DNA from: a candidate division TA06 bacterium
Lineage (GTDB): Bacteria > Hydrothermota > DG-26 > E44-bin18 > JADFOU01
DNA: 6,143 nt
Assembly (NCBI GenBank): GCA_022562655.1
Contig: JADFOU010000129.1
Span: 1-6,143, forward strand
Direction: 5' to 3'
Part shown: one piece after another, positions 1 to 6,136 of the stretch
Layout: every line of letters starts with the position of its first letter
How positions within the stretch are numbered: position 1 is the first letter of the stretch
Translations under genes and position numbers: made by a program
Notes under the pieces: model-generated
What the model was told of the DNA's origin: nothing
Seen by the model: only the letters and a program-made list of their open reading frames with translations
The model's database searches: none

Positions 1-210
1 CAATCTTTCCAAGCGGGAAATTATTCTATTCAAAAGAGACTGGATGGGGTCAATCCTGAAACTGTCCTTTCTCGGGGGTACTCCATCACTTACAGACTTC
101 CAGAACGGCAAGTCGTCAGAAAATCAGCCGTTCTACATCCGGAGGATAAATTAGAGATTCAGTTCCAGAGTGGGAGAGCCTTCTGTATTGTTGAGGAAAG
201 GGAACCGTAG
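1..210 (+). CDS. xseA: Exodeoxyribonuclease VII large subunit, C-terminal fragment (5' end outside window)
   Basis: Frame 1 is open from the first base to the TAG at 208-210, giving the last 69 residues of a protein that begins upstream. The fragment reads through KRLDGVNPETVLSRGYSI, the conserved (L)NP..VL.RGYSI element near the end of XseA. It then shows a short beta-rich tail (VRKSAVLHPEDKLEIQF) matching the usual 'V....L..GD.L.I.F.DG' ending. In the known enzyme, XseA carries the catalytic domain and, with several XseB copies, forms exonuclease VII, which degrades single-stranded DNA to oligonucleotides in the cytoplasm. The catalytic part is not in this window. A complete xseB follows 73 bases downstream, which supports the call. 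Family assignment is strong from motif and gene order; no frameshift is visible. Confidence 0.9.
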   Translation, partial: QSFQAGNYSIQKRLDGVNPETVLSRGYSITYRLPERQVVRKSAVLHPEDKLEIQFQSGRAFCIVEEREP

Positions 211-283
211 CCTCATTGTACCGATTTCCCAATCACGGAATTCAAAACTTTTAGTAACGCTGTCGTTTAGAAGAGATTTATCA

Positions 284-520
284 ATGTCTTCCAAGAAAGA
301 AAAGACATTTAAAGAGGCGATTGGAGCCCTGGAGGAGATCGTCACCCGGTTAGAGAAGGGTGAAGTTCCTCTTGAGGATTCTCTGAAACTCTACCAGGAG
401 GGGAAAAACCTCGCAAAGTATTTGGAAAAGAAACTCTCGGTAGTCGAGGAGAAGGTGAAGGAACTGGTCAAGACAGAGGAGGGAACAGTAAAGGCAAGAC
501 CAACGACCATTGAGGAGTAG
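284..520 (+). CDS. xseB: Exodeoxyribonuclease VII small subunit
   Basis: This 78-residue protein starts MSSKKEKTFKEAIGALEEIV and carries the XseB pattern 'F.EA...LE.IV..LE.GE..LE.SL.LY.EG..L...L...L...E.KV', residues about 8-60. The pattern is two amphipathic helices forming a hairpin; the length is normal for the family (about 60-90). In the family, several copies bind the XseA coiled coil to make active exonuclease VII. The charged tail (residues 62-78) is unconserved. I chose ATG 284 although the frame is open from ATG 170. The extra 38 residues would overlap the end of xseA, do not resemble XseB, and the family motif begins just after 284. AGAAGAG at 269-275 is a weak Shine-Dalgarno about 8 bases upstream. 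It is probably co-transcribed with xseA. Confidence 0.93.
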   Translation: MSSKKEKTFKEAIGALEEIVTRLEKGEVPLEDSLKLYQEGKNLAKYLEKKLSVVEEKVKELVKTEEGTVKARPTTIEE

Positions 521-530
521 AACTACACAT

Positions 531-574
531 TTAGCATTTTAAAATTAGCATTTTTAATTTTTCATTTTAAAATG
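531..574 (+). repeat. AT-rich degenerate intergenic repeat with palindromic units
   Basis: The xseB-DUF212 gap is almost pure A+T and internally repetitive. CATTTTAAAAT occurs at 535-545 and again, exactly, at 563-573, 28 bases apart; each contains the 10-base perfect palindrome ATTTTAAAAT. TTAGCATTTTAA at 531-542 recurs as TTAGCATTTTTAA at 545-557. The last unit ends only 11 bases before the next start codon. The composition contrasts sharply with the flanking genes. It may be a degenerate interspersed element or an AT-rich promoter region; no clear -35/-10 pair was found. Confidence 0.6.
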
Positions 575-584
575 AATCTGTTCA

Positions 585-1010
585 ATGGGTTCTTACAAGG
601 TTTTTGTCATTCCTCTCCTCTGCGGAATCTTCGCTCAGGTTTTAAAGGTGATTTTCACTTACTTTCGAGAAAGGCGGATTGATTTTCGACGCTTCATTGA
701 ACCCGGAGGAATGCCAAGCGCTCACGCTGCTGCAGTGGCATCTCTTTCCTCAGCGGTAGGAATCCAAGAGGGTATGGTTTCCCCTCTATTTGGGGTCACC
801 CTCTTCTTCAGCCTTGTGATCATGTATGAAGCGGCAGGGGTGAGAAGGGCAGCGGGTCGTCAGGCAGAGGTGTTGAATCGCATCATAGATGAACTATTCG
901 CCGAGAGAAGGATCCCCCCGACCCATCTCCGGGAACTCCTGGGTCACACCTCTATTGAGGTTCTTGTCGGTGCCCTTATGGGCATCACCATCACTCTACT
1001 CTTTTATTAA
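585..1010 (+). CDS. Divergent PAP2 family (DUF212, YuiD-like) membrane protein
   Basis: The 141-residue protein matches the DUF212 / 'acid phosphatase-vanadium haloperoxidase related' family in length and in all its blocks. There is an N-terminal membrane helix (about 5-24, VFVIPLLCGIFAQVLKVIF), then FIEPGGMPSAHAAAVASL (38-55), a second helix (66-84), YEAAGVRRAAGRQAEVLN (81-98), and RELLGHTSIEVLVGALMGI (116-134) running into a last helix. PSAH and R116...H121...E125 sit where PAP2 phosphatases have PSGH and SR-x5-H-x3-D. Two positions differ from what I recall as usual: PSAH rather than PSSH, and YEAAG rather than YDAAG. The family's substrate is not established; a phosphatase-like membrane enzyme is inference. 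The start is ATG 585, with no good Shine-Dalgarno; the nearby ATG 572 is out of frame. Confidence 0.88.
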   Translation: MGSYKVFVIPLLCGIFAQVLKVIFTYFRERRIDFRRFIEPGGMPSAHAAAVASLSSAVGIQEGMVSPLFGVTLFFSLVIMYEAAGVRRAAGRQAEVLNRIIDELFAERRIPPTHLRELLGHTSIEVLVGALMGITITLLFY

Positions 1011-1040
1011 CCTGTAACTGTCTAAATCGGGCGTTGTGAG

Positions 1041-1049
1041 AAAGGAGAG
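1041..1049 (+). promoter_or_regulatory. Shine-Dalgarno that sets the start of the propeller gene
   Basis: AAAGGAGAG lies 7 bases before ATG 1057. It sits inside the longer open frame that begins at GTG 1036, so it decides in favour of the internal ATG. With that start the protein opens directly with a basic residue pair and a signal-peptide core. Confidence 0.8.
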
Positions 1050-1056
1050 ACTTCTT

Positions 1057-3567
1057 ATGGCACGCAAAGGTTTTACCATTCCGCTGGGTCTTTTGATCAT
1101 CTGCCTCCTCTTTACGGCAAAAGCCCAGAGCCAGGTGAGTTTCAATGTCACCCGCCTCGGCTTGCTCCCAGGAGGATTACGAGACTGCTGGGGATATGTG
1201 GATACGACTATCAGTAGAGAATTTGCCCTCATCTGTAAAGGGAACGCTCTGGGTGTTGTGGATGTAACCGATCCAACGAATCCCATCGAGGTCTCTACTG
1301 TCCCCTCCCTGGGATTAGACCTCAAAGATGTCAAGACCTACCAAAACTATGCCTATGCCGTCAATCAATCAGGACCCATCCAGATCATAGACCTCTCCAA
1401 TCCCGACTCCGCCTTCACCGCTGCCGTCTTTCAAACTGGCAACATTCCCGGTGCCCATAACATCTACATTGATGGGCACTACGCCTATTTAGGGATGAAT
1501 GGGGCAGGGACCCGGGACCTCCGAATTCTTGATCTAACGATCCCCCTTGCCCCTGTGGAAGTGGGTTTCTGGACACATCCCAATCAAGGGGGATGGGTCC
1601 AATCCCACGATATCTATGTCCGAAATGACACCTGCTTCGTCGCCTATCTCGCTGGTGGTGTTCCCATCCTCGATGTGACAGATAAAACCAACCCTCAGAC
1701 CCTCGCCATCCTTCAATATCCCGGAAACTTCACCCACAACGTCTGGACGACAGAGGATGGAAGGTATCTCCTCACCACCGATGAGGTTCTCAATGGTATT
1801 CTTCGTATCTGGGACATCCAGGACCTCTCCAACATTCAGGAGGTAGGGAGTTATTTTCCGGAACCGAATCGAGTCATTCACAATGTCTATGTCCTCGGGG
1901 ACTTCGCCTACATGTCCTATTATGGTAAAGGGGTTCGAATTGTGGATATATCTGATCCCACCCAGCCCGCTGAAGTGGGGTTTTATGATACCCTTGGATC
2001 CACCTGGGGTCTCTATCCCTTCACACCCTCTGGAAATATCTATGTGAGTGATATTGCAGAAGGTCTTTTCGTTCTTGAGTTCAATGGAACAAGGGCTGGG
2101 TGGGTTGAAGGGACTGTCACTGACGCCATGAGCGGTGATTCTATACTGGGTGCCCGAATCCAACTGGTGGAGAATGGAGGCTCCGCGGTGACTGACAGCA
2201 CAGGTTTCTATTCCCTTCGCTACGCTGCCGGAAACTATAACCCCATCACCCGCTCTCTCGGTTATTATCCGGACACCTCCTCCGTGACCCTTCTCGAGGA
2301 CTCTACAACCTTACACAATATCGTCCTCACCCCTCTCCCCAAGAGTTCTATTACCGGAAGGGTTGAGGATAGCAATACCAGTCAAGATATTCAAGCCACG
2401 CTTCTCCTTTACATCAACGGCAACCTTTTCCAAACCACCACCACCGATTCCGGAGGGAATTATACATTCTCCGATATCTGGATCACTTTCCCCCCCCAGA
2501 TTGTTTACGATCAGTTAGAGGTTCTCCCCCTACTCCCGTATAACGACAGTCTTCATCAGCAGGAGATTCTGGTAGTAGACGGGTCTCCCACAATTCTCGA
2601 CTTCTCACTCTCCCCCAGACAGATCCTCCTCATTGATGATGACGAAGGGAAGAATTATGAGAACTTTTACATTGCTGCCATCGAGTCTCTTGGGCTTACC
2701 TATGCCCGATGGGATTTCAATCGGAAAGGTGTCTTTCCCATCAGTTCTCCGGAACTCTTCTCGCGTCCCATGTTCTGGTTCACTGGAGATGCAGATACCA
2801 ACACCCTTACCCCAGCAGACCAGGAGAGCCTTATGATCTTTCTCGACAACGGAGGAAAACTCTTCCTCACAGGACAAAATATAGGAGAAGATATTTACGC
2901 CTCACAGTTCTTTATCAATTATCTCCGAGCCTCCTTCGTCACAGCTACAACCAATGACCACATCTTAGACGGTGTAACTGGAGACCCGATTGGGGACGGG
3001 ATTACCATCCTCACGCAGGGTGTAGGTGGAGCGGGGAATCAGACCTCCCAGGATGTCATCGCCCCCTTGAGCGGTGCCGAACCCGTCTTCCTCTACTCTC
3101 CGGACAGCGTCGCCGCCATCCGTGTGGATTCCCTTGGAGTCTGTCGGGTCGTCTATTTCGCCTTTGGCATCGAGGGGATCCACAAAGCCGGAAGTTTTGC
3201 TGGAAGAGATACGATTATTGCTCGGATTCTGAATTGCTTCGGTTTCCCCGTTGGGATTGAGGAAGGGCCAGACCGGGCGCTTTATCCCTCAAGATTTTCA
3301 CTGGATCAGAACTCTCCCAATCCCTTTACCCATTCCTCTGTCGTTCAATTTTCGCTTCCAGTCTATAGAGATGTTTCTCTTAAGATCTACGATCTATCTG
3401 GGAGAGTGGTCAAAACCCTGATCAATGAACCCAGAAAGGCGGGTTTTTATCGTGTCGAATGGAAAGGAGAGGATCACTTTGGACGAAGGGTTGCCAGTGG
3501 GGTTTATTTCTATAAGATCAGAATGGGTGATTTTGAAGAAACGAAGAAGATGATCCTTCTCCATTAA
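1057..3567 (+). CDS. Exported 'choice-of-anchor B' propeller protein with amidotransferase-like domain and C-terminal sorting module
   Basis: The protein has 836 residues. Residues 1-23 are a signal peptide (MARKGF, then a hydrophobic core, probable cut after TAKA). Residues about 30-342 match the choice-of-anchor B family: RDCWGYVD, LKDVKTY, AHNIYIDG, SHDIYVR, FTHNVWTTEDG, TTDE, IHNVYV, YDTLGSTWGLYPFTPSG. Six LVIVD-type strands (VVDVTDP 67, IQIIDL 108, LRILDL 155, VPILDV 202, LRIWDI 249, VRIVDI 293) recur every 41-47 residues, suggesting six blades. Two carboxypeptidase-regulatory-like beta domains follow (about 349-427 and 430-520), then an alpha/beta amidotransferase-like domain (522-732; ILLIDDDEG, WFTGD, LDNGGKLFLTGQ) with no Cys where a nucleophile would sit. 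A GIEEG linker leads to a FlgD-Ig/T9SS-like tail (747-836) ending KKMILLH. Surface or secreted location is inferred; ligand and activity are unknown. Confidence 0.88.
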   Translation: MARKGFTIPLGLLIICLLFTAKAQSQVSFNVTRLGLLPGGLRDCWGYVDTTISREFALICKGNALGVVDVTDPTNPIEVSTVPSLGLDLKDVKTYQNYAYAVNQSGPIQIIDLSNPDSAFTAAVFQTGNIPGAHNIYIDGHYAYLGMNGAGTRDLRILDLTIPLAPVEVGFWTHPNQGGWVQSHDIYVRNDTCFVAYLAGGVPILDVTDKTNPQTLAILQYPGNFTHNVWTTEDGRYLLTTDEVLNGILRIWDIQDLSNIQEVGSYFPEPNRVIHNVYVLGDFAYMSYYGKGVRIVDISDPTQPAEVGFYDTLGSTWGLYPFTPSGNIYVSDIAEGLFVLEFNGTRAGWVEGTVTDAMSGDSILGARIQLVENGGSAVTDSTGFYSLRYAAGNYNPITRSLGYYPDTSSVTLLEDSTTLHNIVLTPLPKSSITGRVEDSNTSQDIQATLLLYINGNLFQTTTTDSGGNYTFSDIWITFPPQIVYDQLEVLPLLPYNDSLHQQEILVVDGSPTILDFSLSPRQILLIDDDEGKNYENFYIAAIESLGLTYARWDFNRKGVFPISSPELFSRPMFWFTGDADTNTLTPADQESLMIFLDNGGKLFLTGQNIGEDIYASQFFINYLRASFVTATTNDHILDGVTGDPIGDGITILTQGVGGAGNQTSQDVIAPLSGAEPVFLYSPDSVAAIRVDSLGVCRVVYFAFGIEGIHKAGSFAGRDTIIARILNCFGFPVGIEEGPDRALYPSRFSLDQNSPNPFTHSSVVQFSLPVYRDVSLKIYDLSGRVVKTLINEPRKAGFYRVEWKGEDHFGRRVASGVYFYKIRMGDFEETKKMILLH

Positions 3568-3577
3568 CCCTTCAAAC

Positions 3578-3585
3578 AAAGGAGG
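3578..3585 (+). promoter_or_regulatory. Strong Shine-Dalgarno of the second exported protein gene
   Basis: AAAGGAGG ends 2 bases before ATG 3588 and 5 bases before ATG 3591. The spacing favours the second ATG of the ATGATG pair. The whole gap to the preceding stop is 23 bases, too short for a separate promoter and terminator, so the two exported-protein genes are probably one transcript. Confidence 0.8.
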
Positions 3586-3590
3586 TTATG

Positions 3591-5264
3591 ATGAAAACGT
3601 TGACGCTTGTTTTGCTCGGCCTCTCTGTTAACCTCATCGCACTTCCTTTCTGCTACGGGCAGAGACCCCCACAAGATTTTAGGGCTCACAACCTCGGTGC
3701 GGTCTGGAGCATCGTCACTAATTTCGGGAACTATGGAGATCCCAACTGGGCACTTCCCTCCTATGCCTGGCCCGGGGGGACCGGGAACTACTATCTCTGG
3801 GAGGGAAGGTTCTGGATGGGTGCAGTCGTACAGGGGGAGACCCTTGTCAGTCATGCAGATTTCGGAAACTATGAATGGGCACCCAGTGAAAACAGTACAT
3901 TCTTTGAAGGAGCAATAAGGTCCGATTGGGATCTTGCTTGTGAGTATGATGACTGGTATCTGCCGAGTAACAACCGTCCCCTGGGGATAAAAGTCTCGCA
4001 GAGGGCTCTCGCATGGTCCAATCAAGACTACGACGATTTTATCGCTTATGAATATCAGATTACCTATGACAAATCTCAAGCCCTTTATCCTGTGGATACC
4101 CTTCGAAACCTCTTCGTCTCCTGGGTCTTCGATGCGGATATTTCAGGGTTGGATCCGACCAGTCCTCACATAGATGATTTAGTTTCTTATGATGGCTGGA
4201 CCAACGGCGAATGGACTACCGCCTATCGTCCCCATCGTCGCCTTACTGACGTATATCCCTATGATGAAGTGACCATCCTTCCCGATACTACCCTCGAAGT
4301 CCCAGATGGAGTTTTGGATCAGATGACCGTCTTTGGTGATGAACCTGAAGAAATAACTCTACACGGGGATACCCTATATCTCTGGCGAAATCTCTCCTAT
4401 ATGTATGACGGAGACAATCCAGCAGTGCCGGGAGATGATGAGGGTGAGTACGGGTTTGCGATTGGCTACATCGGAGGGATTGTCCTTTTCGCTCCTCCTT
4501 CTCCCACTGACTCCATATGGGTTGATTCCTTTGGCGATACGGCTCGCCAGATACGTCCATATGCTCACCAGTGGTGGGATTGGAACAATGACCCTGGAAA
4601 CGATGAGCAGAAGTACCAGTATATGACTGGAACACACTCCAATAGTATGGGATATCGGTTTATGCAACATCCCTTCGATCGTGCAGATTCTGTCTTTGAC
4701 TATCGTTTCCTTCACTCCTACGGTCCTTATGAAATCGTTGATGGGGAAACCCTCTCCTTCGTCTTCGCCGGGGTGATGGGGAGTTCCTTAAATGGAGGAG
4801 TTGAAGATTCTCTTCGTCCTGGGGAGTGGCTCTTGGGTCTTCGTCGAAATGCTGATAATGCCCTCCGGTTCTACTATCTCGGAAGCCAGATCTCCGACCC
4901 CCTCCATCCCAGCGGTCCCTATGAGGACATACACTGGGGTGTTCCTCCTACAGGTGTGGAAGAGGGGGAACATGACTCTCCGCAATTGTCTCTTCAGTTG
5001 TTTCAGAATCATCCCAATCCCTTCCATCATTCTGCAGCGATTTCCTACATGCTTCCCGCTTCTGGCTCCGTTGCTCTCAAGATCTACGACATTACGGGAA
5101 GACTGGTAAAAACCTTAGTGGATGAGAGTCAAGAGTCCGGAGTCTATCGAGTTCAATGGGATGGTAAGGACACTTCGGGTCAGGGGGTCCCTTCGGGTAT
5201 CTATTTCTATCGTCTCCTTGCAGGAGACTCAACATCTACTAAGAAGATGATTCTTCTCAGATAG
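3591..5264 (+). CDS. Exported protein of unknown function with C-terminal FlgD-Ig/T9SS-like sorting module
   Basis: The protein has 557 residues from ATG 3591 (one more if ATG 3588 is used). Residues 1-23 form a signal peptide (MKTLTLVLLGLSVNLIALPF core, probable cut at CYG/Q). The cysteine lies in LPFC, which is not a lipobox. The mature body, about 24-455, is rich in Trp, Tyr, Asp and Gly, beginning with HNLGAVWSIVTNFGNYGDP and including GRFWMGAVV, YEYQITY and HQWWDWNNDPGND. I do not recognise a named domain in it. GVEEG (456-460) is a linker like the one in the upstream protein, followed by a sorting module (about 467-557) with NHPNPF, LKIYDITGRLVKTL, SGIYFYRL and KKMILLR. It follows the propeller gene by 23 bases and is probably co-expressed and exported by the same route. 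Repeated W/Y/D patches suggest a beta-rich extracellular fold; that is inference. Confidence 0.85.
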   Translation: MKTLTLVLLGLSVNLIALPFCYGQRPPQDFRAHNLGAVWSIVTNFGNYGDPNWALPSYAWPGGTGNYYLWEGRFWMGAVVQGETLVSHADFGNYEWAPSENSTFFEGAIRSDWDLACEYDDWYLPSNNRPLGIKVSQRALAWSNQDYDDFIAYEYQITYDKSQALYPVDTLRNLFVSWVFDADISGLDPTSPHIDDLVSYDGWTNGEWTTAYRPHRRLTDVYPYDEVTILPDTTLEVPDGVLDQMTVFGDEPEEITLHGDTLYLWRNLSYMYDGDNPAVPGDDEGEYGFAIGYIGGIVLFAPPSPTDSIWVDSFGDTARQIRPYAHQWWDWNNDPGNDEQKYQYMTGTHSNSMGYRFMQHPFDRADSVFDYRFLHSYGPYEIVDGETLSFVFAGVMGSSLNGGVEDSLRPGEWLLGLRRNADNALRFYYLGSQISDPLHPSGPYEDIHWGVPPTGVEEGEHDSPQLSLQLFQNHPNPFHHSAAISYMLPASGSVALKIYDITGRLVKTLVDESQESGVYRVQWDGKDTSGQGVPSGIYFYRLLAGDSTSTKKMILLR

Positions 5265-5304
5265 AGTGTCACCTATTTGTGACTCTAACATCTTTGGAAA
5301 TGTT
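5262..5304 (+). terminator. Hairpin region overlapping the stop codon, possible terminator
   Basis: TAGAGTGTCAC (5262-5272) pairs with GTGACTCTA (5279-5287) around a 6-base loop, giving 9 pairs with a 2-base bulge; the left arm contains the TAG stop itself. A weaker hairpin follows directly (AACAT 5287-5291 with ATGTT 5300-5304). There is no T-tract right after either stem; the nearest is T8 at 5320-5327. A canonical intrinsic terminator is therefore not shown, and the stem could instead protect the 3' end of the transcript. Confidence 0.35.
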
Positions 5305-5313
5305 AATTCTTTC

Positions 5314-5342
5314 TTGACATTTTTTTTAAAAAGGAGTTAATT
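5314..5342 (+). promoter_or_regulatory. Possible sigma-70-type promoter upstream of the DUF4159 gene
   Basis: TTGACA at 5314-5319 is a perfect -35 consensus, followed by a T8A5 tract. At 17 bases' spacing the -10 position reads TTAATT (5337-5342), only a 3/6 match; TATAGA at 5342-5347 is a better box but 22 bases away. AAGGAG at 5331-5336 looks like a Shine-Dalgarno, but it would lie upstream of the transcript start if this promoter is used. The two readings conflict, so confidence is low. Confidence 0.3.
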
Positions 5343-5359
5343 ATAGAAAAGCGATAGAT

Positions 5360-5430
5360 TCAATGACGAATGAAAAAATCCAAATGAAAAGTAAAAGATC
5401 TTTCTCTGCGATCTCTGTGTCTCTGCGGTG
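5360..5430 (+). repeat. Composite degenerate repeat overlapping the start of the DUF4159 gene
   Basis: There are two abutting low-complexity parts. The first (5360-5396) is ATGA-rich: AATGACGAATGA, then ATCCAAATGAAAAG. The second (5403-5430) holds three near-identical octamers, TCTCTGCG (5403-5410), TCTCTGTG (5412-5419) and TCTCTGCG (5420-5427), ending in GTG. Both resemble degenerate interspersed intergenic repeats I recall from genomes of uncultured bacteria; that is recall, not a search. Here the element is read as the first approximately 22 codons of the downstream gene. Confidence 0.5.
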
Positions 5431-6073
5431 CATAGGATTCCTCTTCCTTCTTCTTCTGGTTGGGTTCTCAAAAGTCGATGGGAATTTGACCATCGCCCGG
5501 GTCAAGTATGTTGGAGGGGGGGACTGGTATAATGATCCCTCGATCATTCCCAACCTCACCCGCGAACTCAACCGGAGAACGGCCGTCCGAGCCGATGAGG
5601 AACAGGAAGTTGTCTCTCTTTCCGATGAAGCCCTCTTCCGCTTTCCCTTCCTCTTCCTTACCGGTCACGGAAATATCGTCTTTACGGAGAAAGAGGTGAA
5701 ACGACTGAGGACTCACCTCATCCATGGCGGATTCCTCTTTGCCGATGATGACTATGGGATGGATGAATATTTCCGTCGGGAGATGAAGAAAGTCTTCCCC
5801 GACAAGGAGTTCATCGAACTCCCCTTTGACCATTCCATCTATCACATCTTTTATGACTTTCCCAGTGGACCTCCCAAGATTCACAAACACGATGGGAAAC
5901 CTCCTAAAGGATACGCCCTCTTTCATGAAGGGAGGATGATCGTCTATTACACCTATGAGTCCAATATCAGTGACGGCTGGGCAGACCCGAACGTCCATAA
6001 AGATCCGGAGAAGAAACGAGAAGAAGCCTTTCAAATGGGAATCAATATCGTTCTTTACGTCCTGACACACTGA
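5363..6073 (+). CDS. DUF4159 domain protein with N-terminal signal-like segment
   Basis: The protein has 236 residues from ATG 5363; ATG 5384 (229 residues, MKSKRSF) is equally possible, as neither has a Shine-Dalgarno at normal distance. A hydrophobic stretch at 24-35 (CIGFLFLLLLVG) followed by SKVDG looks like a signal peptide. Residues about 41-236 match DUF4159: TIARVKYVGGGDWYNDPS, FPFLFLTGHG (94-103), LRTHLIHGGFLFADDDYGMD (115-134), ELPFDHSIYHIFYDFPSG (152-169), IHKHDGKPP and NISDGWADPNVH (201-212). The family is generally placed near class I amidotransferase-like folds and often occurs beside MoxR/BatA-type genes; its activity is not known to me. Residues 1-22 are encoded by a degenerate repeat, so the annotated N-terminus is uncertain. 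It lies 98 bases after the previous gene, possibly with its own promoter. Confidence 0.85.
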   Translation: MTNEKIQMKSKRSFSAISVSLRCIGFLFLLLLVGFSKVDGNLTIARVKYVGGGDWYNDPSIIPNLTRELNRRTAVRADEEQEVVSLSDEALFRFPFLFLTGHGNIVFTEKEVKRLRTHLIHGGFLFADDDYGMDEYFRREMKKVFPDKEFIELPFDHSIYHIFYDFPSGPPKIHKHDGKPPKGYALFHEGRMIVYYTYESNISDGWADPNVHKDPEKKREEAFQMGINIVLYVLTH

Positions 6074-6075
6074 GG

Positions 6076-6136
6076 ACGACAGTAGCAGTAGCAGTTGGCA
6101 GTGGCAGTTGTAGGAAATAAACGACAGTAGCAGTAG
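6076..6136 (+). repeat. CAGTAG/CAGTTG hexamer repeat with a 45-base duplicated block
   Basis: Immediately after the DUF4159 stop (TGA 6071-6073) the sequence becomes a degenerate hexamer array: CAGTAG, CAGTAG, CAGTTG, GCAGTG, GCAGTTG. The 16-base block ACGACAGTAGCAGTAG at 6076-6091 recurs exactly at 6121-6136, 45 bases on, and the second copy is cut by the window edge. Units and 'spacer' are the same low-complexity material, so it is not a CRISPR. No terminator stem or gene start is visible in the remaining bases. Confidence 0.7.

Noticed and set aside
170..283. 38-residue N-terminal extension of xseB from ATG 170
   Set aside because: It overlaps the end of xseA, has no family similarity, and the conserved XseB motif begins right after ATG 284.
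1036..1056. GTG start seven codons upstream for the propeller gene
   Set aside because: The Shine-Dalgarno at 1041-1049 lies inside this extension and is correctly spaced for ATG 1057, which also gives a cleaner signal peptide.
1534..2163. 209-residue reverse-strand open frame
   Set aside because: It is antisense to the well-conserved propeller domain, has no recognisable family, signal or ribosome site, and is explained by codon bias of the sense gene.
2626..3252. Active glutamine amidotransferase or peptidase in the propeller protein
   Set aside because: The fold pattern is suggestive, but no nucleophilic Cys or Ser with a matching His/Glu set can be recognised at the expected place.
3645..3660. 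Lipoprotein signal in the second exported protein
   Set aside because: The cysteine context is LPFC, which does not fit a lipobox; the C-terminal sorting module already explains anchoring.
3564..4079. 171-residue reverse-strand open frame
   Set aside because: It is antisense to the signal peptide and body of the second exported protein and has a composition typical of shadow frames.
5468..6070. 200-residue reverse-strand open frame
   Set aside because: It lies exactly opposite the DUF4159 coding sequence, whose motifs are clear; the reverse product has no recognisable feature.
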